A DNA stretch of 47,636 nucleotides from Ignavibacteriota bacterium. GTDB lineage: Bacteria > Bacteroidota > Ignavibacteria > UBA10030. Positions within the stretch are counted from its first letter, which is position 1. Each line of letters opens with the position of its first letter. The notes beneath the pieces are model-generated. The model did not search any database. It saw only the letters and a list, made by a program, of their open reading frames with translations, and was not told the origin of the DNA. The position numbers and the translations under genes are program-made. Below are positions 10,318 through 19,970 of the stretch, in pieces. The stretch lies in the NCBI GenBank assembly GCA_003142475.1, contig PLMK01000008.1, positions 43,614 through 91,249 of the forward strand, in the 5' to 3' direction.

Positions 10318-11731
10318 ACCGACCGGCTTTTTGGAAATTAAACGTGAAACACCTGCTCGTCGGTCTATTGCAGAACGTATCAACGATTGGAAAGATGTCT
10401 ATCAGGAATTTCCAGATCAGAAAGTACGCTCGCAAGGAGCTCGCTGTATGGATTGCGGTGTTCCATTCTGTCACACTGGTTGTCCACTTAACAATGTTAT
10501 TCCCCATTGGAATGATCTCGTCTATCGAAATCGATGGAAGGAAGCAATTCGTATTCTGCATTCGACAAATAATTTTCCAGAATTCACAGGACGTGTGTGT
10601 CCTGCGCCTTGCGAATCAGCATGTGTTCTTGGGATCAACGAACCGGCTGTGACAATCAAAGTTATTGAGCGGGCAATTATAGATGTCGCATTTCGTGAAG
10701 GATGGATTCGTCCTGAACGTCCCGCACAACGTACGGGAAAGACTATAGCTGTTATCGGATCTGGACCCGCTGGTCTTGCGTCAGCACAGCAATTAAATCG
10801 TGCAGGACATCATGTAACAGTTTATGAAAAAAGTGATCGCATTGGCGGTTTGATGCGTTATGGTATTCCCGATTTCAAATTAGAGAAATATCTTCTTGAT
10901 CGCCGTGTTGAATTGATGCAGGCAGAAGGCGTTGTATTTGCAGTAAAAGCTCATGTCGGTGTGAACATTGCTTCGGATGAATTATTGCGATCGTATGATG
11001 CGTTGTTGCTTTGTGGTGGTTCTGAATCTCCACGAGATTTGAAATTACCAGGCCGAGAATCGAAGGGAATTCATTTTGCCATGGATTTTCTAACTCAACA
11101 GAATCAGCGCGTTGGAGGCACTGTTGTCGATCCAGCGAAAGCAATTCTTGCAACTGGAAAACATGTCGTTATTCTTGGTGGTGGTGATACCGGCGCTGAC
11201 TGCCTTGGCACTTGCCATCGGCAGAAGCCGACATCGGTGCATCAATTTGAAATCATGCCGAAACCGCCGGCAGAAAGAGCTTCTAGTACGCCATGGCCAA
11301 TGTGGCCTTTACAGTTGCGAACGGAAAGCGCTCACGAAGAAGGCGGTGTGCGTGAGTGGGCTGTTGCGACAAATCGTTTTGAAGGTGATGCAAATGGTAA
11401 TGTAAAAAAGTTGCATGCGATTCGTGTAGGTCCACCACCGGATTTTAAACCAATTCCTGGATCAGAATTCACGCTTAATGCAGATTTGGTTTTACTTGCG
11501 ATGGGATTTACAGGTCCCACGAAAAGCGGATTGCTCGATGAATTAGGTGTCGCACTTGATTCTCGCGGCAACATTTCAACCGATGAAAACTTTATGACAT
11601 CCGTACCAAACGTTTTTGCGGCGGGAGATATGCGGCGTGGGCAATCGCTTGTTGTTTGGGCGATCACAGAAGGACGAAAGGCAGCACGTTGTATAGATCA
11701 TCATCTGATGGGTTTTTCTAATTTACCATAA
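10310..11731 (+). CDS. gltD: Glutamate synthase small (beta) subunit
   Basis: GltD oxidises NADPH and passes electrons through FAD and 4Fe-4S clusters to GltB. ATG at 10310 lies behind a strong AGGAGG and overlaps the gltB stop by 8 nt, indicating translational coupling. The protein is then 473 residues, normal for the family; a start at 10292 would add six residues without benefit. N-terminal cluster cysteines appear in [17 protein letters not shown] and [10 protein letters not shown]. The FAD site is [18 protein letters not shown], the NADPH site [13 protein letters not shown], and a C-terminal FAD contact is [16 protein letters not shown]. It shares an operon with ilv genes, an unusual position for gltBD. 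Confidence 0.97.
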   Translation: MGKPTGFLEIKRETPARRSIAERINDWKDVYQEFPDQKVRSQGARCMDCGVPFCHTGCPLNNVIPHWNDLVYRNRWKEAIRILHSTNNFPEFTGRVCPAPCESACVLGINEPAVTIKVIERAIIDVAFREGWIRPERPAQRTGKTIAVIGSGPAGLASAQQLNRAGHHVTVYEKSDRIGGLMRYGIPDFKLEKYLLDRRVELMQAEGVVFAVKAHVGVNIASDELLRSYDALLLCGGSESPRDLKLPGRESKGIHFAMDFLTQQNQRVGGTVVDPAKAILATGKHVVILGGGDTGADCLGTCHRQKPTSVHQFEIMPKPPAERASSTPWPMWPLQLRTESAHEEGGVREWAVATNRFEGDANGNVKKLHAIRVGPPPDFKPIPGSEFTLNADLVLLAMGFTGPTKSGLLDELGVALDSRGNISTDENFMTSVPNVFAAGDMRRGQSLVVWAITEGRKAARCIDHHLMGFSNLP

Positions 11732-11757
11732 GTTTAAAATTCGTACTTATCTGTCTT

Positions 11758-11788
11758 ATTTTGCGGCGGGAAGATGCACAAAATAAAA
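11758..11788. repeat. Inverted repeat upstream of ilvC
   Basis: TTATTTTG (11758-11765) and CAAAATAA (11781-11788) form a perfect 8-bp inverted repeat with a 15-bp GC-richer spacer, in the 133-bp gltD-ilvC gap. The geometry could suit a dimeric repressor or a weak RNA hairpin. No known operator is recognised, and there is no U-tract to make it a terminator. Confidence 0.3.
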
Positions 11789-11864
11789 ACTCCCTCATTT
11801 TCATAGCGAGAGAAGTTTGGAAGAGAAATATTAACCAGCAATAATTATAACAAGGAGAAATATA

Positions 11865-12965
11865 ATGGCTCTCATCGATTTTGGTGGAAAGAAAGAAAAG
11901 ATTGTTACACGCAAGGAGTTTTCACTTGCGAAAGCACGCAAAGTTCTTAAAAAAGAAGTTGTGGCTGTAGTCGGTTATGGTGTACAGGGTCCTGCCCAAG
12001 CGCTGAACATGAAAGATAACGGTATTAAGGTAATCATCGGTCAGGCAAAAGAATATAAGAAAGATTGGGACCGCGCGGTAAAAGATGGTTGGGTTCCAGG
12101 TAAGACATTGTTCTCTATCGAAGAAGCTGTTCAACGTGGAACTATTATCATGATGCTTGTGTCTGATGCCGCTCAACGTGTTGTTTGGCCGACAATCAAA
12201 AAGTATCTCAAACCCGGTGATGCGCTGTATTTTTCGCATGGATTCTCAATTACATATAAAGAACAGACCGGTGTGATTCCTCCGAAAAATGTTGATGTGA
12301 TTCTGGTTGCTCCAAAAGGATCAGGCCTCAATGTTCGCCGCAACTTTTTATCCGGTGCTGGCATCAATTCAAGCTATGGCGTGTTTCAGGATGCAACTGG
12401 CCATGCGAAAGAGCGTTGCTTGGCTATCGGTATTGCAGTCGGTTCGGGTTACTTATTCCCGACAACATTTTTAAAAGAAGTCTACAGCGATCTCACTGGT
12501 GAGCGTGGTGTGCTTATGGGTGCACTTGCCGGTATGATGCAAGCACAGTACGATGTGCTTCGCAAGAATGGCCATTCACCGTCAGAAGCATTCAACGAAA
12601 CAGTTGAAGAGCTTACACAGAGTCTTATCCGGCTTGTTGATGAAAATGGAATGGATTGGATGTATTCAAATTGTTCCGTTACTGCACAACATGGTGCTCT
12701 TAAGTGGAGACCAATTTTCTGTAAAGTGAATCTGCCGGTATTCGAGAAGCTCTACAAATCCGTTAAGAGCGGCCAAGAAACTCGTGAAGTTATTCGTGAC
12801 TGCGGCGGTAAGGATTATCAAAAGTATCTATCGAAAAAACTTGGAGAGATTCATAATTCCGAAATGTGGCGTACTGGTGCCGCTGTCCGCGCGCTGCGTC
12901 CCAAAGAAAAAGCAAAAGATATTTCCAAAGGTGTCAAAGGAATCGGCGGGCGGGGAAAGAATTAA
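11865..12965 (+). CDS. ilvC: Ketol-acid reductoisomerase
   Basis: IlvC isomerises and reduces acetolactate or acetohydroxybutyrate to the dihydroxy acids used by IlvD. The Rossmann motif is VVGYGVQGPAQALNM near residue 37. The following GQAKEYKKDW replaces the short phosphate-binding loop of enterobacterial enzymes and resembles Bacteroidota and fungal homologues. Catalytic-domain landmarks are VILVAPKGSG, YSDLTGERGVLMGALAG and NETVEELTQSL. It has 366 residues with a single knotted domain (class I size), ending in a lysine-rich tail. AAGGAG lies 10 nt before the ATG. It follows gltD after a 133-bp gap and precedes cimA across a palindromic repeat. Confidence 0.96.
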   Translation: MALIDFGGKKEKIVTRKEFSLAKARKVLKKEVVAVVGYGVQGPAQALNMKDNGIKVIIGQAKEYKKDWDRAVKDGWVPGKTLFSIEEAVQRGTIIMMLVSDAAQRVVWPTIKKYLKPGDALYFSHGFSITYKEQTGVIPPKNVDVILVAPKGSGLNVRRNFLSGAGINSSYGVFQDATGHAKERCLAIGIAVGSGYLFPTTFLKEVYSDLTGERGVLMGALAGMMQAQYDVLRKNGHSPSEAFNETVEELTQSLIRLVDENGMDWMYSNCSVTAQHGALKWRPIFCKVNLPVFEKLYKSVKSGQETREVIRDCGGKDYQKYLSKKLGEIHNSEMWRTGAAVRALRPKEKAKDISKGVKGIGGRGKN

Positions 12966-12971
12966 AATCAT

Positions 12972-13002
12972 GTAGGAGGGACGTTCAATTGAGCGTCCCT
13001 AC
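12972..13002. repeat. Palindromic dispersed repeat, copy 1
   Basis: A 31-bp imperfect palindrome, GTAG-GGACGTTCAATTGAGCGTCC-CTAC with a small asymmetry at the left end, fills much of the ilvC-cimA gap. It shares the core ACGTTCAATTGA with a perfect palindrome at 42195-42222, so it belongs to a REP-like family in this genome. As RNA it would form a hairpin, but no U-run follows, so it need not terminate transcription. Confidence 0.7.
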
Positions 13003-13040
13003 AAAGTTGTAACAAATTATAGACCGTTCAAAGGTCATCT

Positions 13041-14621
13041 ATGAAGCAAATTTATCTCTACGACACAACATTGCGCGACGGCACACAGGCAGAAGATATA
13101 TCCTTCTCAGCCGAAGACAAGATAAAGATCGCCAAACGGCTTGATGCGTTTGGTGTGGCGTACATCGAAGGCGGCTGGCCAGGTTCGAATCCGAAAGATA
13201 TGGAATTTTTTGAGCGAGCCCGTAACACTAAGTTCGTGCATGCAAAGATTGCAGCGTTCGGTTCTACGCGCCGTGCAAAAAATCCCGTCGAAAAGGATGC
13301 GAATATTCATGCTCTGTTGGATGCACAGACACCCGTCGTGACTATTTTCGGTAAAACTTGGCTGCTTCATGTAAAAGAAGCTCTGCAAATTTCTCCGGAA
13401 AATAATTTGTTGATTATCGCCGACTCCATTGCATATCTAAAAAAGCATGGAAAAGAAGTAATCTATGACGCGGAACATTTCTTTGACGGATATAAACAGG
13501 ACAAAGCTTATGCATTACAAACGTTAAGCGTGGCGGCAAAAGCGGGAGCAGAAATCCTTGTTCTTTGCGATACCAATGGTGGTACAATGCCATGGGAAGT
13601 AGCAGAAATTATACATGAGGTAAAAAATAATATTTCAACTCCGATTGGTATTCACACTCACAACGATTCCGGAACAGCTGTTGCAAGTTCGTTACTGGCG
13701 GTGCGCGAGGGGTGTATGCAAGTACAGGGAACGATCAATGGTTATGGTGAGCGATGCGGGAATGCCAACCTCTGCACAATTATTCCCGATCTTCAATTAA
13801 AAATGGGATATCATTGTGTTGCAGATGAACAATTACAGCATCTTACCACTATTTCGCGTTATGTAAGCGAATTGGCAAATATGAAGCACCAGAAGAATCT
13901 TCCGTTCGTTGGGGAAAGTGCATTTGCCCACAAAGGCGGTGTTCATGTAAGTGCAGTAATGAAAAGTGCACTCACGTATGAGCACATCATACCGGAAGCA
14001 GTAGGCAATGTACGCCGAGTTCTTATTTCAGATCTTTCGGGACGAAGCAATGTTCTTTTCAAAGTGAAGGAATTGGGCGTTGAGCTTGACGAAAAATCTC
14101 ATGCCGTGCAGAAAATCGTTGACGAAATCAAAGAGATGGAACACTACGGCTATAGTTATGAAGACGCCGAAGGATCGTTTGAGTTGATGGTGAAGCGTCA
14201 TACCGGAGAGATGAAACACTTCTTCGATTTGGAACGATTCAAGGTAAGTATCCAAAAGGATGATCTTGAAAAGGATGCTCGGTCTGAAGCCCTTATTAAA
14301 ATACGCGTAGGCGATGAAACTGAAATCACTGCCGCTGAAGGCGATGGGCCGGTCAATGCACTCGATAAAGCGCTGCGAAAGGCTCTTGAAAAATTTTATC
14401 CGGAACTTAGTGAGATTCACTTGACCGACTACAAGGTGCGTGTGCTTGACACACAAAATGCTACGGCAGCAAAAGTGCGTGTACTTATTGAGACTAAAAA
14501 TGATGAATCATCATGGAATACAGTCGGCGTATCTCCGGACGTCGTTGAGGCAAGCTGGAAGGCTCTGGTTGACTCGATCAGTTATCATCTGATGAAGCAT
14601 AAAACGAAAGATGTCAAATAA
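13041..14621 (+). CDS. cimA: (R)-citramalate synthase
   Basis: CimA condenses pyruvate and acetyl-CoA to citramalate, which leads to 2-oxobutyrate and isoleucine without threonine deaminase. The HMGL-like barrel begins with LYDTTLRDGTQAEDISFS. It contains EGGWPGSNPKD and AGAEILVLCDTNGGTMPWE, and the metal-binding HTHNDSGTAVASSLLAV is followed by GTINGYGERCGNANLCTI. The C-terminal third (about 380-526) is the LeuA-type allosteric domain. The long form at 526 residues and the GTQAED and GGWPG signatures separate it from LeuA, whose true copy lies two genes on. No clear ribosome binding site is visible. LeuC, LeuD and LeuB encoded downstream could carry citramalate onward. Confidence 0.93.
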   Translation: MKQIYLYDTTLRDGTQAEDISFSAEDKIKIAKRLDAFGVAYIEGGWPGSNPKDMEFFERARNTKFVHAKIAAFGSTRRAKNPVEKDANIHALLDAQTPVVTIFGKTWLLHVKEALQISPENNLLIIADSIAYLKKHGKEVIYDAEHFFDGYKQDKAYALQTLSVAAKAGAEILVLCDTNGGTMPWEVAEIIHEVKNNISTPIGIHTHNDSGTAVASSLLAVREGCMQVQGTINGYGERCGNANLCTIIPDLQLKMGYHCVADEQLQHLTTISRYVSELANMKHQKNLPFVGESAFAHKGGVHVSAVMKSALTYEHIIPEAVGNVRRVLISDLSGRSNVLFKVKELGVELDEKSHAVQKIVDEIKEMEHYGYSYEDAEGSFELMVKRHTGEMKHFFDLERFKVSIQKDDLEKDARSEALIKIRVGDETEITAAEGDGPVNALDKALRKALEKFYPELSEIHLTDYKVRVLDTQNATAAKVRVLIETKNDESSWNTVGVSPDVVEASWKALVDSISYHLMKHKTKDVK

Positions 14622-14656
14622 TATTTTGGGTTGTTAGATAAAGAGGAAATTGATCG

Positions 14657-15697
14657 ATGATTATTGTGATGAAAGCTGGCGCAGCCCAGAAGCAAATTGA
14701 TCGTGTATTTGAAAAAGTGCAAGAACTAGGATTCCGCGTACATCCGATTTATGGTGAATTGCGGACAGTGATTGCATGCGTGGGCGACGAACGCGGGAAG
14801 TACCGATTGCAAGCGCTTGAAACACTTGATGGAGTAGAAAATGTTGTTCCGATTTTGAAACCATTTAAACTTGCAAGCCGAGAATGGAATGAATCTCGAA
14901 CGACTATTACCATTCCTGCTCCGAATAACAGTAGTCTTCCATCTGTCGTCATTGGTAATGGCAATATTGTTGTCATGGCGGGACCTTGTTCGGTTGAAAG
15001 TCGTGAGCAAATTCTTCTTTCTGCAGAATTTGTGAAGAAAGCGGGCGCAAAAGTTCTACGTGGAGGCGCGTTTAAACCGCGAACATCGCCCTATGCATTT
15101 CAGGGTTTAGAAGAAGAAGGATTAAAACTCCTTGCCGAAGCGCGTGAAAAGACGGGACTACTCATTATAACAGAAGTGATAACACCGTCAGACGTACCCC
15201 TCGTGGCAGACTATGCAGACATTTTACAGGTCGGTGCACGGAACATGCAAAACTTCGCGCTGCTTAAGGATATTGGAAAACTAAAGAAACCGGTTTTACT
15301 AAAACGCGGCCAGTCCAGCACGTTGAAAGAATTGCTTATGTCGGCGGAATATATAATGTCGCAAGGGAACGAACAAGTCATTCTTTGCGAACGAGGTATC
15401 AGAACGTTCGAAGAATACACACGCAATACCTGCGATCTCTCGGCCGTGCCAGCTTTGAAAGAGTTGAGTCATTTACCTGTAATCGTTGATCCAAGTCATG
15501 GTACTGGTGTGCGTAGTCTTGTTACACCGCTTGCAAAAGCAGCCATTGCCGTTGGTGCCGATGGATTAATTATTGAAATGCATCCACATCCAGAAGAAGC
15601 ATTTTCGGACGGAGCGCAATCGCTGACACCGGAACAATTTGGGATATTAATGGATTGGGTTCGCAAGTTAGCACTGCTAGAAAATAAAACAGTATAG
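14657..15697 (+). CDS. aroF: 3-deoxy-7-phosphoheptulonate synthase, type I-beta with regulatory domain
   Basis: This enzyme joins phosphoenolpyruvate and erythrose 4-phosphate in the first step of aromatic amino acid synthesis. Residues 1-70 form a ferredoxin-like regulatory domain ([15 protein letters not shown] onward), known in this family to bind aromatic amino acids. The catalytic barrel follows with [52 protein letters not shown] and [12 protein letters not shown]. The 346-residue length is typical of the Thermotoga-like two-domain form. It sits between cimA and leuA with an 11-nt gap to leuA, so it is co-transcribed with branched-chain genes, a cross-pathway arrangement. AGAGGAAAT lies upstream of the ATG. 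Confidence 0.94.
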   Translation: MIIVMKAGAAQKQIDRVFEKVQELGFRVHPIYGELRTVIACVGDERGKYRLQALETLDGVENVVPILKPFKLASREWNESRTTITIPAPNNSSLPSVVIGNGNIVVMAGPCSVESREQILLSAEFVKKAGAKVLRGGAFKPRTSPYAFQGLEEEGLKLLAEAREKTGLLIITEVITPSDVPLVADYADILQVGARNMQNFALLKDIGKLKKPVLLKRGQSSTLKELLMSAEYIMSQGNEQVILCERGIRTFEEYTRNTCDLSAVPALKELSHLPVIVDPSHGTGVRSLVTPLAKAAIAVGADGLIIEMHPHPEEAFSDGAQSLTPEQFGILMDWVRKLALLENKTV

Positions 15698-15708
15698 GAA
15701 AACAAACT

Positions 15709-17244
15709 ATGGAAAACCGAATATATATATTTGACACGACATTGCGTGACGGTGAACAATCTCCCGGTTGTAGTATGAATATTGAAGAAAAGCTTCGTCT
15801 CGCCCGTCAACTCCAGCTTCTCTGTGTCGATGTAATCGAGGCAGGGTTTCCTATTGCTTCTGTTGGTGATTTCGAGGCAGTAAAACTCATTTCGGAGAAA
15901 ATTAAAAAATGTACGATAGCAGCACTTGCCCGCACTGTAAAGCTGGACATAGATCGTGCATGGGAAGCAATTCAAGGAGCAGTGAAGTCGCGTATTCATT
16001 TGTTCCTTGCGACTTCAGATTTGCATCTGAAATACAAGCTGAAAAAATCTCGCGAGCAGGTTTTACAAGATGCAGTGTGGGCGGTGAAGTATGCTAAATC
16101 GCTTTGTCAAGAAGTGGAATTTTCATGTGAAGATGCCTCTCGAACCGATATTGATTATCTATGTACGGTTGTTGAAGCAACAATTGACGCCGGTGCAAGT
16201 ATTGTCAATCTGCCTGATACGGTTGGGTATGCTATTCCTGATGAATATGGTGCAATGTTTCGCATGGTGCGCGAACGAGTGCCGAATATCAACAAAGCGA
16301 TTTTGAGTTCACACTGTCACAACGATCTCGGTTTAGCCGTTGCCAATTCTATTGCCGCGATTCAAAATGGTGTGCGGCAGGTTGAGTGTACACTCAATGG
16401 AATTGGTGAACGTGCAGGTAATGCTTCATTGGAAGAAATAGCTATGGCCATCAAGACGCGACATGAAAAACTCGGATTCAAAACGAATATCGATACAGAA
16501 GAGATTTACAAATCAAGTAAATTATTAAGCAGCCTCACCGGCATGATGGTCCAGCGAAACAAAGCAATTGTCGGTGCAAATGCGTTCGCCCACGAAGCTG
16601 GTATTCATCAGGATGGAGTGCTCAAGAGCCCCATCACGTATGAAATTATGACCCCGCAATCAGTTGGTATCAAACATACAATGTTAGTGCTTGGAAAACA
16701 TTCAGGTAGACATGCATTGAAACAGCGTTATGCTGAGTTGGGATACAAATTATCAGATGATGAACTTCAGCATGCGTATAAACTTTTTTGCGAGATTGCT
16801 GATCAGAAGAAGGAAGTATTTGATGAAGACCTTGAAGCGATTCTAGAGACTGGCACTAGTGAAACTGAAGAAGTCTATCATTTATTGAACATACAAATCG
16901 TTAGCGGTACGAATCTTCGTCCGACCGCAACGATTGAATTGCAGCAAGGCGATCAAACAATTGTGGATTCTGCAACAGGTGATGGCCCTGTGGATGCTTC
17001 GTATAAAGCGATCGAACGTATAACCGGTGTAGTTGGTAAACTCACGGAATATTCTATTAAATCCGTTAGTCTTGGCCATGATGCAATTGGTGAAGTATTT
17101 GTGCGCGTTGAGTTTGATGGTGTGCAGTACAACGGTCGTGCTGCAAGCACCGACATTCTTGCCGGCAGCGCTCGGGCATATTTAGAAGCACTCAATCGAG
17201 CATTGGCATCAAAAAAACGGAAAGAAGGGCAGCAAAAAAAATAA
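15709..17244 (+). CDS. leuA: 2-isopropylmalate synthase
   Basis: LeuA condenses acetyl-CoA with 2-oxoisovalerate, the committed step of leucine synthesis. The barrel opens with [17 protein letters not shown]. It carries [34 protein letters not shown] and [19 protein letters not shown], and a linker with [14 protein letters not shown] and [13 protein letters not shown]. The C-terminal domain (about 370-505) is the leucine-sensing dimer domain, so feedback inhibition is likely. Length is 511 residues, typical of the long bacterial form. It is separated from aroF by 11 nt. GEQSPG distinguishes it from the cimA product. Confidence 0.96.
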   Translation: MENRIYIFDTTLRDGEQSPGCSMNIEEKLRLARQLQLLCVDVIEAGFPIASVGDFEAVKLISEKIKKCTIAALARTVKLDIDRAWEAIQGAVKSRIHLFLATSDLHLKYKLKKSREQVLQDAVWAVKYAKSLCQEVEFSCEDASRTDIDYLCTVVEATIDAGASIVNLPDTVGYAIPDEYGAMFRMVRERVPNINKAILSSHCHNDLGLAVANSIAAIQNGVRQVECTLNGIGERAGNASLEEIAMAIKTRHEKLGFKTNIDTEEIYKSSKLLSSLTGMMVQRNKAIVGANAFAHEAGIHQDGVLKSPITYEIMTPQSVGIKHTMLVLGKHSGRHALKQRYAELGYKLSDDELQHAYKLFCEIADQKKEVFDEDLEAILETGTSETEEVYHLLNIQIVSGTNLRPTATIELQQGDQTIVDSATGDGPVDASYKAIERITGVVGKLTEYSIKSVSLGHDAIGEVFVRVEFDGVQYNGRAASTDILAGSARAYLEALNRALASKKRKEGQQKK

Positions 17245-17285
17245 AATTCATTCGAAGGATAGGGATAATGTCAAAATAGAATGTT

Positions 17286-17678
17286 GTGGACAATACAATG
17301 ATACGAACCGAAAGTGAAGAAATTAATTATAAAACGAAATTTTCTAATGGTACACATTCAGCCTTTTCAGATACGACGATTGACAAAGGAGGAAGTAATT
17401 CTGGTTTCAGGCCCCATGAACTTCTGGAGGCAGCAGTAGCATGTTGCATGAATATGCATATAAGGATGTTTGCTGAAAATCATAAAATGGATGTTTCTAA
17501 GGTAAAGACAGAAGTGTCGCTTAATAGAAACGATCCTGAATTTAGTGTATTCGATTACAAGGTAGAGATTAATGGAAAGTTAACTGGACTGGAAAAAAAG
17601 AAGCTTATGCAGGTAGTACAGAGTTGTCCAGTGAAGAAAACGCTATCAAAGAGAATAGAATTTATACGTATCAAATAA
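17286..17678 (+). CDS. OsmC/Ohr-family protein
   Basis: This 130-residue protein has the OsmC-like pattern. An N-terminal strand region is followed by GFRPHELLEAAVACCMNMHIRM, shown here as GFRPHELLEAAVACC, and a late cysteine in VVQSCPVKKTLSKRI. In OsmC/Ohr enzymes two such cysteines reduce organic peroxides. Here the first helix carries adjacent cysteines (ACC) and the second lies in SCPV, so both key positions exist. The start is uncertain: GTG at 17286 or ATG at 17298, neither with a strong ribosome binding site. It lies between leuA and leuC, 3 nt before an upstream extension of the leuC frame. A role in protecting the oxygen-sensitive LeuCD or IlvD clusters is speculation. Confidence 0.8.
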   Translation: MDNTMIRTESEEINYKTKFSNGTHSAFSDTTIDKGGSNSGFRPHELLEAAVACCMNMHIRMFAENHKMDVSKVKTEVSLNRNDPEFSVFDYKVEINGKLTGLEKKKLMQVVQSCPVKKTLSKRIEFIRIK

Positions 17679-17726
17679 CTGATGTTAGGTAGAGAAAATA
17701 AATTATCAAATTTAATGGATTATACT

Positions 17727-19133
17727 ATGGCTCAACCACTGACACTCTTTCAAAAGGTATGGAATCGACATGTTGTTGCACAAGAACCGGAATCGCCCGC
17801 TATTCTATATATAGACCTGCAGCTTGTGCATGAAGTAACTTCGCCTCAGGCGTTTGATGGATTACGCAGACGTGGACTAAAAGTTCGTCGTCCCGATCGA
17901 ACTGTCGGAACGATGGATCACAGTATTCCGACACTTCCTCCATCAGTTCCCATTTCAGATGAACTTGCCGCAAAACAAATGCGCCAGATGGAAATCAATG
18001 CAAAGGAATTCGGTTTTCATCTGTATGGAAAAGATCATCCGCAGCGTGGTATTGTGCATGTAATCGGACCGGAACGCGGATTTACTCAGCCTGGAATGAC
18101 CATCGTCTGCGGTGATAGCCACACAGCAACGCACGGAGCGTTTGGCGCTCTCGCATTTGGCATCGGCACGAGTGAAGTTGAACACGTGCTTGCGACTCAA
18201 TGTCTCTTGCAGCGACTTCCAAAAACAATGGAGGTTCGTATTGAAGGAAAACTTAATAAAGGCGTAACGGCTAAAGATATCATCCTTGCGTTGCTTGCAA
18301 AGATTGGCGTTGGCGGTGGTACAGGACATGTCATTGAATATACTGGATCAACTGTTCGCTCTTTATCAATGGAAGAACGCATGACCGTCTGTAACATGTC
18401 CATTGAAGGCGGTGCCCGCGCTGGCATGATGGCTCCAGACGATAAGACATTTGAGTTTCTTGCAAATCGGGAATTTGCCCCTAAGGGTGAAGCATGGGAA
18501 AGAGCGCTGAATTACTGGCGTTCCTTGCCCACAGATGCAGATGCAAAATACGATACAACCGTGGTGTTAGATATTTCAAAACTTGAGCCTATGTTAACCT
18601 TTGGTACAAATCCGGGTATGGGTTTACCGGTGACAGGACGAATTCCTGATCCATCCAAAATTAGCGATGTGTCCGAAAGGCAAACATTGGAGAAGTCGCT
18701 TCTGTATATGGGATTTAAACCGAATGAACCTCTTGTCGGTAAAAGTATAGATGTGGTATTCATAGGGAGTTGTACGAATTCTCGTATGTCAGATTTACGC
18801 GATGCTGCCCAAGTATTTCGCGGCCGCAAAGTTGCACCGAATGTGCGTGCAATGATTGTTCCCGGATCACAGGAGATCAAGCGTCAAGCAGAGGCAGAAG
18901 GATTACATAAAATATTTACTGATGCCGGTGCCGAATGGCGCGAGTCAGGTTGTTCTATGTGCATTGCGATGAATGGCGATGAAATAAAAGCCGGGCAATA
19001 TGCTGTGTCGACCAGCAATCGCAATTTCGAAGGACGGCAAGGCAAAGGTGGACGGTCATTACTTGCATCTCCGCTCACCGCTGCGGCAGCCGCTGTGACA
19101 GGTAAGATTACAGATGTTCGAACATTATTATAG
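17727..19133 (+). CDS. leuC: 3-isopropylmalate dehydratase large subunit
   Basis: LeuC carries the 4Fe-4S cluster of isopropylmalate isomerase and acts with LeuD. Family motifs are [54 protein letters not shown], the cluster cysteine in [12 protein letters not shown], and [13 protein letters not shown] with the remaining two. The frame is open from 17682, but the family starts near [20 protein letters not shown] at 17727 gives 468 residues, the usual length. An ATG at 17715 is also possible, and all candidates have weak ribosome binding sites. The partner leuD is displaced by an inserted methyltransferase gene. The same enzyme pair could also isomerise citramalate in the CimA route. Confidence 0.95.
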   Translation: MAQPLTLFQKVWNRHVVAQEPESPAILYIDLQLVHEVTSPQAFDGLRRRGLKVRRPDRTVGTMDHSIPTLPPSVPISDELAAKQMRQMEINAKEFGFHLYGKDHPQRGIVHVIGPERGFTQPGMTIVCGDSHTATHGAFGALAFGIGTSEVEHVLATQCLLQRLPKTMEVRIEGKLNKGVTAKDIILALLAKIGVGGGTGHVIEYTGSTVRSLSMEERMTVCNMSIEGGARAGMMAPDDKTFEFLANREFAPKGEAWERALNYWRSLPTDADAKYDTTVVLDISKLEPMLTFGTNPGMGLPVTGRIPDPSKISDVSERQTLEKSLLYMGFKPNEPLVGKSIDVVFIGSCTNSRMSDLRDAAQVFRGRKVAPNVRAMIVPGSQEIKRQAEAEGLHKIFTDAGAEWRESGCSMCIAMNGDEIKAGQYAVSTSNRNFEGRQGKGGRSLLASPLTAAAAAVTGKITDVRTLL

Positions 19134-19142
19134 TAGATAAAA

Positions 19143-19937
19143 ATGCAAACGTATCAATGGAATGCGGTTGAGTATGCTAAAAGCTCCAGTGTTCAACAAC
19201 AATGGGCACGTGAACTTATTCTTAAGTTAAAGCTGAAAGGCAATGAGCGAGTACTCGATATCGGATGTGGTGATGGAAAAGTTACCGCTGAAATAGCTTC
19301 GTTTGTACCGGATGGATCTGTCCTTGGTATCGACAACTCAGAAGAGATGATAAAATTATCGCAAAGCAAATATCCAATTGATGCATTTACGAATTTACGA
19401 TTTCAAAAACAGGATGCAAGCAGTCTTCCATTCAACAATGAGTTTGATGTTATTTTTTCAAATGCGACGTTGCATTGGATTATCGATCATAATCCTGTAT
19501 TACAAGGAATTTCTGCAAGCTTGAAAGACGGCGGAAAAATTCTTTTACAAATGGGTGGGCGAGGAAATGCGCATGAAGTTGAAGTCGTAATGAAAAGGCT
19601 GATCAAAAAAGACGAGTGGAGTAGGTACTTCGATGATTTCAATTTCTCCTATGGTTTCTATGGGCCTGACGAATATAGCAGATGGCTTCTCGAAGCCGGG
19701 CTAAATGCAAAACGTGTGGAGTTGATTCCAAAGGACGCAAAACACGAAGGGTGCTCAGGTTTTAAATCATGGATCAGGACAACGTGGCTCCCATACACAC
19801 ACCAGGTGCCGGAAAAAGAAAGAGACCTTTTTATTACTCAGTTAGCAGATGAATATTTTAAGTATCATCCTGCTGATGAAAACGATATAGTTCATGTTAA
19901 AATGATGCGGCTTGAGGTCAAAGCTGTTAAATTATAA
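19143..19937 (+). CDS. SAM-dependent methyltransferase, trans-aconitate 2-methyltransferase-like
   Basis: A 264-residue class I methyltransferase. The SAM-binding motif is VLDIGCGDGKVTAEIA near residue 37, followed by the acidic motif II in LGIDNSEEMIKL, QDASSLPF, and FDVIFSNATLHWI. The N-terminal YQWNAVEYAKSS...QQQWARELI pattern and the WLPYTHQVPEKERD tail are typical of the Tam-like group. Tam methylates trans-aconitate, and the yeast relative Tmt1 also methylates 3-isopropylmalate. The gene sits 9 nt after leuC and 33 nt before leuD, so a substrate related to the isopropylmalate isomerase reaction is plausible. That substrate assignment is inference; the fold call is firm. Confidence 0.85.
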   Translation: MQTYQWNAVEYAKSSSVQQQWARELILKLKLKGNERVLDIGCGDGKVTAEIASFVPDGSVLGIDNSEEMIKLSQSKYPIDAFTNLRFQKQDASSLPFNNEFDVIFSNATLHWIIDHNPVLQGISASLKDGGKILLQMGGRGNAHEVEVVMKRLIKKDEWSRYFDDFNFSYGFYGPDEYSRWLLEAGLNAKRVELIPKDAKHEGCSGFKSWIRTTWLPYTHQVPEKERDLFITQLADEYFKYHPADENDIVHVKMMRLEVKAVKL

Positions 19938-19970
19938 ATTCATTTTCAATCACTAAAACCTAGAAAACCT

